Source of the DNA: Lachnospiraceae bacterium UBA1760
GTDB taxonomy: Bacteria; Bacillota; Clostridia; Lachnospirales; Lachnospiraceae
NCBI GenBank assembly: GCA_002314775.1
Contig: DCHE01000012.1
Location: 1 to 22,799 of the forward strand
DNA: 22,799 bases
Reading direction: 5' to 3'
Shown: positions 6,894-16,600 of the stretch, in pieces
Position numbering within the stretch: position 1 is the stretch's first letter
How the letters are laid out: each line of letters opens with the position of its first letter
Made by a program: the position numbers and the translations under genes
Notes under the pieces: generated by a model
Seen by the model: the letters and a program-made list of their open reading frames with translations, nothing else
Told to the model about the DNA's origin: nothing
The model's database searches: none

Positions 6894-6922
6894 TTGACTA
6901 TGGTATTTTTATTTTATATGTG
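6894..6922 (+). promoter_or_regulatory. Candidate promoter of the prepilin-like gene
   Basis: TTGACT (6894-6899) and TATGTG (6917-6922) are separated by 17 bp. The -10 is weak (3-4 of 6 matches). A 77-nt leader follows that contains a GC-rich hairpin. Confidence 0.35.
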
Positions 6923-6957
6923 GTAAATTAATGTTAGAGTGTGAGAGAAATTATTAT

Positions 6958-6983
6958 GTAGCCGGGCTATGCCCTTGTGCTAC
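6958..6983 (+). promoter_or_regulatory. GC-rich hairpin just before the prepilin ribosome binding site
   Basis: GTAGC (6958-6962) pairs with GCTAC (6979-6983), enclosing GGGC (6964-6967) and GCCC (6971-6974) with a TAT loop. It ends 3 bp before the AAAGGAAG ribosome binding site, in an otherwise AT-rich leader. It does not match the conserved core of the c-di-GMP riboswitches often found before pilin genes. It may modulate translation or RNA stability. Confidence 0.4.
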
Positions 6984-6998
6984 GAAAGGAAGATTTAT

Positions 6999-7592
6999 AT
7001 GGAGCGAAAAAAATGTGGAAAGGTAAAACTAAACAATAAAGGTTTTTCGTTGGTTGAGCTTATAATTGTCATTGCAATTATGGCTGTTTTAGCTGCGTCT
7101 ATTGCGCCAACTCTTATCAGGTATATTAATAAGGCGAGATACAGACAGTATATCAACCTTGCGAAGAATGTTGAGCTTGCGTCTAATGCAGTTTATGCGC
7201 AGGCGGCAGCCGATGGCTATAATATTGAGCTTATGCAGCTTAATGCTATGAAGGCTGATGGCACTCCTGATGCGACCATTAAGGTGTACATCGGAACTGG
7301 TAACAGAGTGAACGATCTAAAGACAGTCGATTCTGATGCATACGTCAAATACTGTAACCTGTTTTTTGAGATATTTACTGATGGTTCTAATAATCTTCAC
7401 GCAACAACAAGAACTGGAAAGTCACTTCAGATTGCCTTCGACAGAGAAGGTAATATTATCGACAAATCTCCAGTAACCAATCAGCAGACCTACTGTACCT
7501 TATCAAAGAAGAAGGGTTCTTCAAATTTTGTTACAGTTAAGAGGAATGTCACTGATGGCACCTGGTATGTTGACGGCGTAGATGGACAATAA
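6999..7592 (+). CDS. Type IV prepilin-like / pseudopilin protein
   Basis: A 197-aa protein with a class III (type IV pilin) signal: a positively charged leader ending in NNKG, then F16-S-L-V-E20, where cleavage after G15 leaves Phe at +1 and Glu at +5, followed by a hydrophobic helix (about 21-40). The C-terminal region is a globular polar domain with no recognised fold. The ATG at 6999 follows AAAGGAAG. No prepilin peptidase, ATPase or platform protein is in the window, so it is an isolated gene that must depend on a type IV pilus or type II-like machine elsewhere. A terminator at 7629-7664 ends the unit, making it monocistronic. Confidence 0.88.
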   Translation: MERKKCGKVKLNNKGFSLVELIIVIAIMAVLAASIAPTLIRYINKARYRQYINLAKNVELASNAVYAQAAADGYNIELMQLNAMKADGTPDATIKVYIGTGNRVNDLKTVDSDAYVKYCNLFFEIFTDGSNNLHATTRTGKSLQIAFDREGNIIDKSPVTNQQTYCTLSKKKGSSNFVTVKRNVTDGTWYVDGVDGQ

Positions 7593-7628
7593 ATAATAGT
7601 TTAATAATAGTTTAATAATGCTAGCAAT

Positions 7629-7664
7629 ATTGGGCTCATGTGATTCATATGAGTCCAATTTTTT
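7629..7664 (+). terminator. Intrinsic terminator after the prepilin-like gene
   Basis: ATTGGGCTCAT (7629-7639) pairs with ATGAGTCCAAT (7649-7659) with one G-U pair, followed by a T run. The 30 bp just before it contain a short tandem repeat of the type TTTAATAATAG. Confidence 0.85.
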
Positions 7665-7698
7665 CTAGATAAAAAATAATTAAGGAGGCAACTTATTG

Positions 7699-8379
7699 AT
7701 GGAAAGCTTAAAGAAATTTGTTGCAGAGTTAATCGGTACTGCAGTCCTTGTTACACTTGGATGTGGTACTGCAGTTGCAGTTGGATGTGACAGTGCATCA
7801 GGCTCAGGTTACCTGCTCACAGCTCTTGCATTCGGTCTCACAATCGTAGCAATGGCTTACAGCATTGGTAACATTTCTGGATGTCATATCAATCCTGCAG
7901 TTTCTATTGCAATGCTTGTTTCAAAGAAGATGAGCCTAAAGGATTTCATCCTTTACGTAATTGCTCAGTGCTTAGGCGGCTTAGCTGGCTGTGCTGTGCT
8001 TTACGTAGTATTTGGAGCTAATTGTGGCTTTGGTGCAAATGCTATTCAGTCAGGCTGGGCAAATGGTTCTACCGTGGCAGCATTCATCGTTGAATTAGTT
8101 CTTACATTCATCTTTGTTCTTGCAATCTGCGGCGTTACAAGCAAGGCTGAGAACAGCTCTGTAGCTGGTATCGTAATCGGACTTACTCTTACACTTGTTC
8201 ACATTCTTGGTATCAAGCTTACAGGAACTTCAGTTAATCCAGCAAGAAGCCTTGCACCAGCAATCCTTGCAGGTGGCGATGCTTTGAATCAGCTCTGGAT
8301 TTTCATCCTGGCACCACTTGTTGGCGGTGTTCTCGCAGCTCTTGTATATATGTTCCTTGATTCTAAGAAGGAAAAATAA
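7699..8379 (+). CDS. aqpZ: Aquaporin (AqpZ-like water channel)
   Basis: A 226-aa MIP-family channel with six membrane helices and both half-helix NPA motifs, INPAVS (NPA at 65-67) and VNPARS (NPA at 180-182). The residues that should form the aromatic/arginine filter are F45, H168, T177 and R183. That is the same set as the E. coli AqpZ water channel and unlike the glycerol facilitators, so water is the expected substrate. GGAGG at 7684-7688 serves the ATG at 7699; a TTG codon immediately upstream at 7696 is a less likely start. It is monocistronic, lying between two terminators. Confidence 0.92.
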   Translation: MESLKKFVAELIGTAVLVTLGCGTAVAVGCDSASGSGYLLTALAFGLTIVAMAYSIGNISGCHINPAVSIAMLVSKKMSLKDFILYVIAQCLGGLAGCAVLYVVFGANCGFGANAIQSGWANGSTVAAFIVELVLTFIFVLAICGVTSKAENSSVAGIVIGLTLTLVHILGIKLTGTSVNPARSLAPAILAGGDALNQLWIFILAPLVGGVLAALVYMFLDSKKEK

Positions 8380-8394
8380 GCAAAAAATAATACT

Positions 8395-8434
8395 GGCCAG
8401 ACATATCAATATCTGATATGCCTGGCCTTTTTTT
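8395..8434 (+). terminator. Intrinsic terminator of the aquaporin gene
   Basis: GGCCAG and CATATCA (8395-8407) pair with TGATATG and CTGGCC (8414-8427), leaving one internal mismatch, followed by seven T residues. The T run abuts the stop codon of the converging MATE gene (8435), so the hairpin may also help end the leftward transcript. Confidence 0.88.
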
Positions 8435-9823
8435 CTACTCCCTGGCAAGATTCTTAACCCACTTCTCCTTCTTTAACCAGATATGTGCAATTAAAATTTT
8501 TGGATAATCTATAAGCTTCATAATTAAATACATCATAACCGGTCCGAGAGTTGTTAAAAATGCAAGCGCAAATATAAGTGGAATTGTAACAACAAGAGTG
8601 CACACGCCATCTACAATCACTCCCATCATTGTATCTCCACCTGCTCTTGATACCGCAAACTGAGCATTCACATATACCCAAGGCGGCATGAAAAGCGCCA
8701 TCATAAATACCATTTCCCTGCATATAAGCTGCGCCTCAGGGCTTAGCTTGCCAAATACTACAGGAACAAGGAATACGGTCAGAATTCCTACTATCATCAT
8801 TATAAATCCAAATACGATAGCTGCTGTTAATAACCAGTTTTTCTGCTTTCTAGCATCCTCTAATTCTCCTCTTCCAAGCGTCTGGCCAAGGATAACTCCC
8901 GTTGCAGTCGTGATACCACTGAAGGCTACGAAGAAGAGATTTGCTATCGCAAAGCTCGAGGACATTCCTGATACTACCTCAGAACCACCGCGTCCATTGT
9001 AGAGAGCCGTTGTTATAGTTTCTGAGATGACCCAGAGCATCTCTGAAAAGAGAATCATTCCTCCCTTTCTGAGTATCTCCATAAATAATCTCCAGTCTAT
9101 ATTGAACAGCTTGAATATCCTTACAGTAAACTCAGGCTTCTTTATCCTTATGTAGATAATGAACATTATCATCTCAATTACTCTTGCAATTATAGTTGCA
9201 AGAGCTGCTCCTCTAACCTCGAGTCTTGGCGCACCAAGGTTTCCGTAGATAAATACCCAGTTAAAAAATGTATTAATCAATGCCGCAATTACTGAAATCA
9301 CAAGCGGTGGCTTTACATTTCCAGTTTCACGAAGTGAGGATGCGATTATTGTCGATACCATCATTGGAAAGCCAACGAAGCCCATAAGAAATATATACTT
9401 TACTGCCTCGTCAAGTATAAGCTCTGCCTGGCTGTTATTTATAACCATAAGTGACAGCACAGGTCTTGGAAATACCATGCATACCAGCATAAAAAGTACA
9501 ATCGCACCGAGTGCAATTACAGTCTTAAATCTTAATGCCTGCTGCATTCCCTCCTTATCCTTTGCTCCGCAGAACTGAGTCATAAATATACCACCAGCTG
9601 TGCATATCGTGTTCAAAAATACCATAAATACGAAGAGCATCTGGCCTGAAATGTTTACACCAGACATCTTCACATCGCCGAGTCCTGATACCATAAAGTT
9701 GTCGATAAGCGAAACTAAATTCTGTATCAGCATCTGAAGCATTACTGGAAGCGCAATAAATGCTGCCCTCTTATAAAATTCGGCTGTTCCGAAATATTTT
9801 CTGTTTGTTGTCATACTACCCAT
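8435..9823 (-). CDS. MATE-family multidrug/organic cation exporter
   Basis: A 462-aa inner-membrane antiporter of the MATE (MatE, NorM/DinF-like) family with about 12 hydrophobic segments in two homologous halves. Typical features are the N-terminal ALPVMLQMLIQNLVSLIDNF segment, the GIFMTQFCGAKD loop after helix 2, and the matching second-half stretch ATGVILGQTLGRGELEDARK. Such proteins export drugs or metabolites in exchange for Na+ or H+; the substrate cannot be read here. The first ATG (9823) has AGGTGA 7 bp upstream; a second ATG is three codons in. It is a single-gene unit with a promoter at 9881-9908. Confidence 0.92.
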   Translation of the reverse strand: MGSMTTNRKYFGTAEFYKRAAFIALPVMLQMLIQNLVSLIDNFMVSGLGDVKMSGVNISGQMLFVFMVFLNTICTAGGIFMTQFCGAKDKEGMQQALRFKTVIALGAIVLFMLVCMVFPRPVLSLMVINNSQAELILDEAVKYIFLMGFVGFPMMVSTIIASSLRETGNVKPPLVISVIAALINTFFNWVFIYGNLGAPRLEVRGAALATIIARVIEMIMFIIYIRIKKPEFTVRIFKLFNIDWRLFMEILRKGGMILFSEMLWVISETITTALYNGRGGSEVVSGMSSSFAIANLFFVAFSGITTATGVILGQTLGRGELEDARKQKNWLLTAAIVFGFIMMIVGILTVFLVPVVFGKLSPEAQLICREMVFMMALFMPPWVYVNAQFAVSRAGGDTMMGVIVDGVCTLVVTIPLIFALAFLTTLGPVMMYLIMKLIDYPKILIAHIWLKKEKWVKNLARE

Positions 9824-9880
9824 ACTATGTCACCTACTTCCATAAATAAAATAAAAAGTAAAATCTAGCGTGTAGGACTG

Positions 9881-9908
9881 ATAATAGCAAACTATCAAAA
9901 TAATTCAA
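9881..9908 (-). promoter_or_regulatory. Promoter of the MATE gene
   Basis: On the minus strand TTGAAT (plus 9903-9908) and TATTAT (plus 9881-9886) are 16 bp apart, giving a start near 9874 and a leader of about 50 nt. Confidence 0.6.
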
Positions 9909-9968
9909 GACCCTTTTGATGAAATGTATAAATTTACCGATAAAATACATCCTATAAAAAGGGGTAAA

Positions 9969-9994
9969 GGGCAACCTGCCGTAGCAAGCTGCCC
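9969..9994 (-). terminator. Terminator hairpin after the GH16 gene
   Basis: On the minus strand GGGCAGCTTGC pairs with GCAGGTTGCCC (two G-U pairs) around a TACG loop. The following tract, TTTACCCCTTTTT, is interrupted, so termination strength is uncertain. Confidence 0.65.
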
Positions 9995-10025
9995 TTCTTT
10001 ATGGGTATTTTATATATGGATTAGC

Positions 10026-11468
10026 TTATTCAGTGATGTCCTCTATACGAACATTCTTGATTCGGATCTCTGCTGTAGATCCCTTGTGTCCCATGTTGAA
10101 TTCCATACGACCGTTATTGTCATCCTTCTCAGTCATCTCGAACTCATACTCATAGGTCTGATACTCTGTTGTAAGATCAAGTGTTGTATCCTTGAAATAT
10201 CTTATCCAGCCAGCGGTTGGAGCAGATACACACGCTATCATCTTTCTGTCCTCTGAAGCCTTTGCCTCAAATGATACCTTATACTTGTGACCCTTGTACA
10301 TTGGAAGGTCTGGCTGAACGAGCTGTACTGAGTAGTCAACATCGCCCTCTGCCTCAGATGTGATTATCATCTCACCATTCTCAATCTTAGCTGAACCCTG
10401 GCCGTTCTCGAATAAGAGGAAGAACCAGTTCTCTTCATCATCAAGGCTCTCTGCCTCAGAGAAGTCACCGTTGTAAAGAAGATTTCCATCCTCAGTTGGC
10501 TCTCTGAATACCTTCTCAGGCTTCTTAACATTAGTATCATATTCTGGCTTCTGATATACTCTTACGTAATCAATAAGATATTCTGCATTATCAAAGTTTG
10601 TTGTTGAATCTGGATTTCCTGGCCATGTACCACCTACAGCAAGATTAAGCTGTACATAGAAATCCTGGTTAAATGGAGCTGGATAAGGCTTCTCATCCTC
10701 TCCTGAAACTGCTGTGAACCAGTCGTTACAGGTGTGATAAAGGTTTCCATCGATGTAGAATCTCATCTCGCCTGGCTCCCACTGTACCTCGAACTCATGG
10801 AAATCGTCTGAGAACTTTGCACCATTCTCAAGTGTATAGATTCCCTGCTGCTCTCCGTGTGGCTCACCGTAATGGATTGTTCCATATGCTATCTCTGTCT
10901 GGTTACCAAGTGTTTCCATGATATCAATCTCTCCACACTTTGGCCACTGACCATACTTGCTCTCCTCTGTTGGCATCATCCATGCTGCTGGCCAGAGTCC
11001 CTGTCCCTCAGGAACCTTTGCTCTTACAACAACCTTACCATAAGTGAAGTCCTGCTTCTTCCAGGTCTTAACCTTACCTGATGTATAGTAGTCATTACCA
11101 TTCTCATCAACTGTCTTAATAGCCTTTAATGTAAGGTTACCATCCTTTACAAATACATTCTCTTCTGACTCTGTGTACTCCTGAAGCTCTGCATTTGTCC
11201 AGCCTGGAGCATGTGGATCATAGCTCCAGATATCAAAATCAAGCTTGTCACCATTGAACTCATCGTGCCATAAAAGATTGTATCCATCTATCTGTGGAAC
11301 ATCAGCATCCTCAACCTGGTTAACCAATGTTTTTTCAGCTTCTGTTGTTACCTCAGATGTTGCAACTGTCGTTGCTTCTGTAGTTTTTGTATCGTTGCTA
11401 CCGCATCCAGTCATACCAAGTGTCATAATTCCGGCAAGACCAACTATAAGTTTTGCTCGCTTAGTCAT
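10026..11468 (-). CDS. Secreted GH16 beta-glucanase lipoprotein with C-terminal carbohydrate-binding module
   Basis: A 480-aa protein: signal peptide with a lipobox-like MTGC (C22; Met at -3 is atypical), a Thr/Glu-rich linker to about residue 55, a glycoside hydrolase family 16 domain (about 60-320), and a C-terminal beta-sandwich beginning NLLYNGDFSEAE that resembles a CBM4/9-type module. The GH16 signature EIDIMETLG gives nucleophile E180, assisting D182 and acid/base E185. GH16 enzymes cut beta-1,3 or mixed beta-1,3/1,4 glucans and related polysaccharides, so laminarin or lichenan-type glucan is the likely substrate. The start is the ATG at 11468 after AGGAGGAA; an in-frame upstream ATG lacks a site. 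It is divergent from an AraC-type regulator that probably controls it. Confidence 0.92.
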   Translation of the reverse strand: MTKRAKLIVGLAGIMTLGMTGCGSNDTKTTEATTVATSEVTTEAEKTLVNQVEDADVPQIDGYNLLWHDEFNGDKLDFDIWSYDPHAPGWTNAELQEYTESEENVFVKDGNLTLKAIKTVDENGNDYYTSGKVKTWKKQDFTYGKVVVRAKVPEGQGLWPAAWMMPTEESKYGQWPKCGEIDIMETLGNQTEIAYGTIHYGEPHGEQQGIYTLENGAKFSDDFHEFEVQWEPGEMRFYIDGNLYHTCNDWFTAVSGEDEKPYPAPFNQDFYVQLNLAVGGTWPGNPDSTTNFDNAEYLIDYVRVYQKPEYDTNVKKPEKVFREPTEDGNLLYNGDFSEAESLDDEENWFFLLFENGQGSAKIENGEMIITSEAEGDVDYSVQLVQPDLPMYKGHKYKVSFEAKASEDRKMIACVSAPTAGWIRYFKDTTLDLTTEYQTYEYEFEMTEKDDNNGRMEFNMGHKGSTAEIRIKNVRIEDITE

Positions 11469-11492
11469 GATGTTCCTCCTAAAAATCTTATT

Positions 11493-11498
11493 ATTATA
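11493..11498 (-). promoter_or_regulatory. Possible -10 box of the GH16 gene
   Basis: On the minus strand a perfect TATAAT occurs 24 bp before the start codon, but no recognisable -35 lies at 16-18 bp. That pattern would suit an activator-dependent promoter, consistent with the divergent AraC-type gene. Confidence 0.35.
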
Positions 11499-11635
11499 AG
11501 TCATACCTCATAAACGCGAGGTTCCTTAACTTATGGGCTAATAATATCATTACTCACTTCTTTTTTATTTGATTATTTTTACTTTTTTATTGTTTTTTTT
11601 ACCTTTATGACATATGATTATATAAGGTCAAGAAC

Positions 11636-11671
11636 ATTTTGCATCATATTTTGCATCATATTTTGCATCAT
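11636..11671. repeat. Three perfect tandem 12-bp repeats between divergent genes
   Basis: ATTTTGCATCAT occurs three times head to tail with no mismatch. The block is bracketed by AGGTCA (11625-11630) and its reverse complement TGACCT (11688-11693). It lies 64 bp before the AraC-type start and 168 bp before the GH16 start. It is a candidate operator for the AraC-type protein or simply a slippage repeat. Confidence 0.75.
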
Positions 11672-11735
11672 ATTCACCAAACCTTCATGACCTGACTTAA
11701 TTATGGGTTTTTGGGATTAATAAAGGGGATTAGAT

Positions 11736-12485
11736 ATGGAAAATAAAGAATTTTTGTACCAGGCGTACATCAAACGTGAGGAGAATATCCTTCGTGCGCC
11801 TTACAATCCAGAGCTTGAGTTTTACTCAGTAATCAAATCTGGAAATTTAGAGAAAACAAAAGAGCTTCTTCAGGGAATTACCTTCTGCGCAAAGGAAGGT
11901 CTTGGTACCCTGTCTGAAAATAAGCTTCAGAATTACAAGTATCATTTTTGTATCACAATAGCACTAATTGCAAGATACTGCATCGAGGGAGGTCTTGATA
12001 TCTCTACCTCCTACGACGTCAGTGATTTCTATATTATGAAGGCCGACAAGGCAACCTCCCCTGAGGAGATCAATGCTATACATCACAATGCCTGTCTCGA
12101 CTACGCAAAAAGAATGAAGAATCTAAGAAAGGCCAAGATTACCTCAAGGCCTGTCGCTAGATGTATTGATTATATAAATGATCACCTTCATGTCAAGATT
12201 ACACTGACAGAGCTCGCAGAGTATGTCAATCTCAACCCTTCTTATCTCTCAAGACTGTTCAAGGGTGAGACCGGTCTTTCTGTCAGTGAATATATTCTTA
12301 GAACCAAGATTGAAACCGCAAAAAATATGCTTATCTACTCAGAGTACACTCCGGCTGAGATTGCAACCATACTTGCATTTTCTGACCAGAGCTACTTCAC
12401 CGAGGTCTTTCACAGACATACTGGCCTGACTCCAAAAAAGTACCGGTCAGACCATCTTAGAGAAACCGAGATGGGTCGAATCTGA
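11736..12485 (+). CDS. AraC-family transcriptional regulator
   Basis: A 249-aa protein with a C-terminal AraC/XylS double helix-turn-helix (about residues 148-245): LTELAEYVNLNPSYLSRLFK is the first HTH, and IATILAFSDQSYFTEVFHRH followed by GLTPKKYR is the second, with the family-typical GLTPKKYR end. The N-terminal 140 residues are helical, include YSVIKSGNLEKTKELLQG, and lack a cupin sugar-binding domain, a form common in Clostridia. AAAGGGGA precedes the ATG. Its divergent position next to the GH16 gene and the three 12-bp repeats suggest local control of glucan degradation. Confidence 0.9.
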   Translation: MENKEFLYQAYIKREENILRAPYNPELEFYSVIKSGNLEKTKELLQGITFCAKEGLGTLSENKLQNYKYHFCITIALIARYCIEGGLDISTSYDVSDFYIMKADKATSPEEINAIHHNACLDYAKRMKNLRKAKITSRPVARCIDYINDHLHVKITLTELAEYVNLNPSYLSRLFKGETGLSVSEYILRTKIETAKNMLIYSEYTPAEIATILAFSDQSYFTEVFHRHTGLTPKKYRSDHLRETEMGRI

Positions 12486-12486
12486 C

Positions 12487-12512
12487 CATGAATACAGCTC
12501 ATGAATACAGCT
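12487..12512. repeat. Two tandem 13-bp direct repeats
   Basis: CATGAATACAGCT occurs at 12487-12499 and again at 12500-12512, in the 25-bp gap between the AraC-type stop and the stop of the converging polymerase-partner gene. It could be slippage. No similar sequence is seen at the other end of the two-gene cassette. Confidence 0.6.
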
Positions 12513-13635
12513 ATAAAAGCTTAAGACATCTTCCGCTGCCGCAGTCTGCATAGACTGCGTAACGGGATTTGTCTCCCCTGTATTTTAGGTTACCCTCTAA
12601 GTCAAGCTCCTTCTCATATTCCTCCCTTGTGATTATTCTCACGTCATAGGTACTTAGGAATTCGCCGTCCACATAGGTTTTCGAAACGCCGTTATTCTCC
12701 TCATTTGTCGACCAGATTATCGGTCTTCCGTCCACGACATCAGCCAAATTCCCACAGATAACGGAGTCTTGGATAAACATCTCCTCCTTTGCTCCCTGAG
12801 AATTTGCAAATGTTGCCGAACCCATCCAATTCGCAACATCGACCTTACTGACTGCCGCACAGCGCTCATTTCTATGAGTGTGGCCTCTTGAAACAAGAAA
12901 GGCTGCAAGCCATTTCAAAAATCTGTCCTCAATATCTACCTTATTGCTCGTAGCATTCTGATTATGTCTCTCTGAAAATGAATAGTAATTAACAGACTTT
13001 TCCCCACCACCCTTGTTCTTGGTGACGGTGTAGTAGCATCTCTCCACTCCCTTGTCAAAGAGTGATTTGTCCATTGCCAGATAATACTCATTAAGCCTTC
13101 CTTTTTCTATGGCCTCAGCAATAATATTCTCAAAATTAGTCTGGTTAAACTTAACCCTGTCCTTTGTCAGCTCCATAAGGGGCTTGTTCCACTCATATTT
13201 CTTTAGTGAAGTAAGTCTTCCCCAGTCCACAGCGCTCTCAGAGTTCTTAAGCTTGGATTTCCTTACCCACTCGTCGAAAATATCTCCCTTGCAGTAGCTC
13301 TTAAACCAGCCCTCAAGGCCTAATTCCTTTAAATTCTCCTCGCTAAGACCTAAAAGTTCCTTTGCTTCACTGCTAAGAGTTCCCTCATTAAACCCAAGAT
13401 AACTGTTTAATAGAAGCTTTACCGCCTCTCTTACCTTAGCTCTGTCCTTTGAATTTTCGTAGTCGAAAACCTCAAAGAGAAGCTTTCTTGCGATAATTCT
13501 CAGGGCTCTTACAACTCCTCCAAAGCCGTCGCCCTCGCCTACTATATACTTCTTGAGAAGTCGTCCCTCCGCTTTATTGCCCGGATTTTTAAGGTCGCAC
13601 GTGTATTCATTATATTCAGCTAATTCATTTAACAT
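12511..13635 (-). CDS. Unknown partner protein of the RdRP-like polymerase (374 aa)
   Basis: I do not recognise this protein. It is soluble, with no signal peptide or membrane helices, rich in Lys/Glu, and mixes a helical first half with a C-terminal half that looks more beta-rich. Noticeable short motifs are GEGDGFGGVVRALR (residues 33-46), a GHTHRNERC stretch in the C-terminal third with an HxH pair, and a Cys-containing tail, ADCGSGRC, near the end. GGAGG lies 13-17 bp before the ATG, and the gene begins 17 bp after the stop of the polymerase-like gene on the same strand, so the two are almost certainly co-transcribed and probably act together. It might be a processing, nucleic-acid-binding or accessory subunit; nothing seen decides this. 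Confidence 0.85.
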   Translation of the reverse strand: MLNELAEYNEYTCDLKNPGNKAEGRLLKKYIVGEGDGFGGVVRALRIIARKLLFEVFDYENSKDRAKVREAVKLLLNSYLGFNEGTLSSEAKELLGLSEENLKELGLEGWFKSYCKGDIFDEWVRKSKLKNSESAVDWGRLTSLKKYEWNKPLMELTKDRVKFNQTNFENIIAEAIEKGRLNEYYLAMDKSLFDKGVERCYYTVTKNKGGGEKSVNYYSFSERHNQNATSNKVDIEDRFLKWLAAFLVSRGHTHRNERCAAVSKVDVANWMGSATFANSQGAKEEMFIQDSVICGNLADVVDGRPIIWSTNEENNGVSKTYVDGEFLSTYDVRIITREEYEKELDLEGNLKYRGDKSRYAVYADCGSGRCLKLL

Positions 13636-13652
13636 ATCCTACCTTACCTCCT

Positions 13653-16600
13653 CTAAAATGCAGCCTGGCCTTTTAGCTCCTCAAAGCTGAAATAATCCCA
13701 AATAAACTGGTCATTCTCCTTCTTTGCCTTGTAGATGATTCTGAACCAGTCATCCTCCTTATCGAAGTCCTCTACCTCAAAGAGGATATCTGCCTTTATT
13801 CTTGCAAGCTCCTCTCTTACACATCCAAGAAGCTCAGCCTGAATTACTGAATTTGTCTTGATTTCAGTGAGAGCCTCATAGTATATGTCAGAAAGTCTCC
13901 TTAAGCTTTCCTCATAAAGCCTTGAGCCTCTAATCCTCTTTGCACTCTTTATATTATTCCTGAATTCTGCTCCGCTCATCCTGCTGCTTTTAACCATGTC
14001 ATTGTACCTTACGAAAAGCTCGTGAAGTATGTAGTAGAGAAGGAAATATCCCTTGTTACTGAAGTTGTAGATTAGGCTCATGCATTCTGCTTCCTCTAAA
14101 AGCTCAATTTTATCCTCTTTGATTTGAAGAAGCTCATAGAGAGTACTCTTCTTCTCGTTATCATTTATTAAATATGGCCACTCCGAATTCTCCAGCCTTT
14201 TAATCGCTGCGTCAATTTTTGCCACATCGACACCGCCCTCTTCCTCGTCCTTTAAAAAGCAGAGTGCTAGTGTGTCAAGAAGCTCGGCGTAGAGAACACT
14301 CTCAACCTCCTCATAGGAAACTGCACGACTCTTTTCGCCCGGCTCTTCATCTATTTTCTCCAGATATCTGCTGTACTGTGTCTTAAAGGTTGTGAGTATT
14401 CGACCAAGCATGTTATTCTCAGCACTCTCACGAAGCATAATACTTGAGTTTCTCATAATCCTTATCACATCGCCGTAGGCCATAATCAGAGCCTCGATTT
14501 CCTTGTAAAACGGAGCAATATCCTCACGCTTTATAATCTCATCCCAGCCCTCATCCTGTACTGCTCTGAACCTGAACTTCTTACCTTCACTATCATTCTT
14601 TATGTTATTTGTGTATTCTGAGAGGAAGAAATGAGTAAGAAGGTTCAAGGTTCCTGCCTTTTCATCCTTCTTGTAGGTGAAGCTGAAATCCTTTCTCCTG
14701 CACTTAAATTCCTTTGTCTCATCATAGTCAGCCATCAGTCTTGCCCTGTAAACCGGAAGGTTGTCAACCTTCTTTTCAAATTGGGTAACATAGTCAAAGC
14801 TCTTCCTGTCAGCTTCCTTGAAGTAGTCACTAACCTCCTTAAGCATTTCTGAAAGGTCCGGTCTAAAGCCTGACTTGGCTGCATCGATGTCAAGACCAGT
14901 TAGCACTGTGCATTCTGCGCAGGTGTGTCCATTTATTGACTCCTCCCTGCAGTCTGCACTGTATAGTCTCTGACCAATTTTTATTGCGAGGTTTGATATC
15001 CTTCCAATGTTATTGGCAAAAGTTTCTCTTATGGTCGTGTAGTGTATCTTGTCCACGTCAAGACTGATTGAAGAAAGTGTGCCGGAAATAGAAGGAATAC
15101 TAACTATTGGCACCTTTCTTTCCTGCCTTTTGGTACCCTTTTTGTAAATCTCTCTTCGAACGGCATCATTTATTGTCTGGCTATAATAAAGCTTCACTAT
15201 ATCTCCGTCAAAGTCCGCTCCACCTAAGGCGTTCGGTGCGAAGGAGGTTCTTGAAACCATGAGAATACCCTTTAAACTACCAAAATATTTCTCGTAAATG
15301 TCCTCCCTTGAGGCATCCTTTTCTAAGAGCTCTGGTAGTCTAGGCTTAAGCGCACACTCCTCATTTCTTGAAAGATGAGGATTTCTAAAAAGTGCGTAGT
15401 AATTCTCCCTCTTAAGAAGCTCCTTCGCTCCAGTTTTTGGCATATAAAACTCACTTTTTTCGAGTGCTTCTTTACTTAGCTCTTTCGCCCTTTTTCTGTA
15501 TTCCTCCCTGTCAAAAAGCCCAAACATACTGAGCATATATGAGAGCAGGTCTCTCGAGAGATACCTCACCTCTCCAGGAAGGATGATTCTACCCTTCGCC
15601 AGGTCCTTCAAAAGGGAATTGCTCTTCGCCTCAAGCTTTCTCTTAATTGATTTCTCAAATCTTACCTCACTGTTAACACTGAGTAGTCTCTGCCACTTCT
15701 CAAGACTGGTTGTCTCGTCATCTGTGTCGGCAAGTCCAGCGATGCTCCTCTCCGGATTTCTCACATATTTTAGGTGAGAATTTACTATACCACTAAGCTC
15801 TCTCTCGCTAAGTCCAACGGTATTTAAAAACTGATAATTGAGAGTAGTGAGAGTCTTTCCGATGTAAGGAACATTTGTGTTGGAAATGTAGAGCGAATGC
15901 TCATAATCCGCAAGCTTCTTAAAGTAATACCTCATCGGATCATTTCCGTACTCCTCAAATATCAGGTCTCGGAGTCTGTAATTATTATCCCTCAAATCTC
16001 TGTTACTTCTCACCATTCTAAGCTTAACAAACCATTTTGCGGCCTTGAACATACTGTTTGACAGGATGATTCTGGCCTTTTTCAGGTCTCTCTCGATTCC
16101 GAAGTAATCCTTAATCATATAGCTGTCTGTAATGCCGAACTCATCCCTTAAGAAGCCCAAGAAATCAACGGTGTGAAGCATTCCCTTGGCAAAAGGCATT
16201 CTTATCTGAAATGACGTTGCCTCTTTTGGGTTATCTCCCCTTCTCTTTAAGCCCAGCATATCATTGATACGCTCCTTGTACTCCTTGGATATAATGCCCT
16301 CTCCATCGAAAATGCTGCCAATCTCAAGCTCCCTTGGCTTTATGCCATTTTCCTGGCTCTCCATCTTAATTTTATTTGTCTCTCCATCCTTCTCGGCAGT
16401 GATATACTCAACTAATAAATTATTATTTACCTCTCCACTTCCCTTTCTTGCCTCGTACTTATCCTTTAAGATAATTACAGTCTCCTCGTTAAGCACGAGG
16501 GACTCCATATCCTTTCTGTCAAGTATCTCGTAGCAGGAGTTAATCCTTCTTGCAGAGGAAAGATACAGACCCTTATAAGCATAGAATCTGCTTATCTCAT

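Noticed and set aside
6958..6983. c-di-GMP riboswitch before the prepilin-like gene
   Set aside because: Neither the GEMM-I core (GGGCAAACC) nor other conserved c-di-GMP aptamer bases are present; only a simple hairpin is visible.
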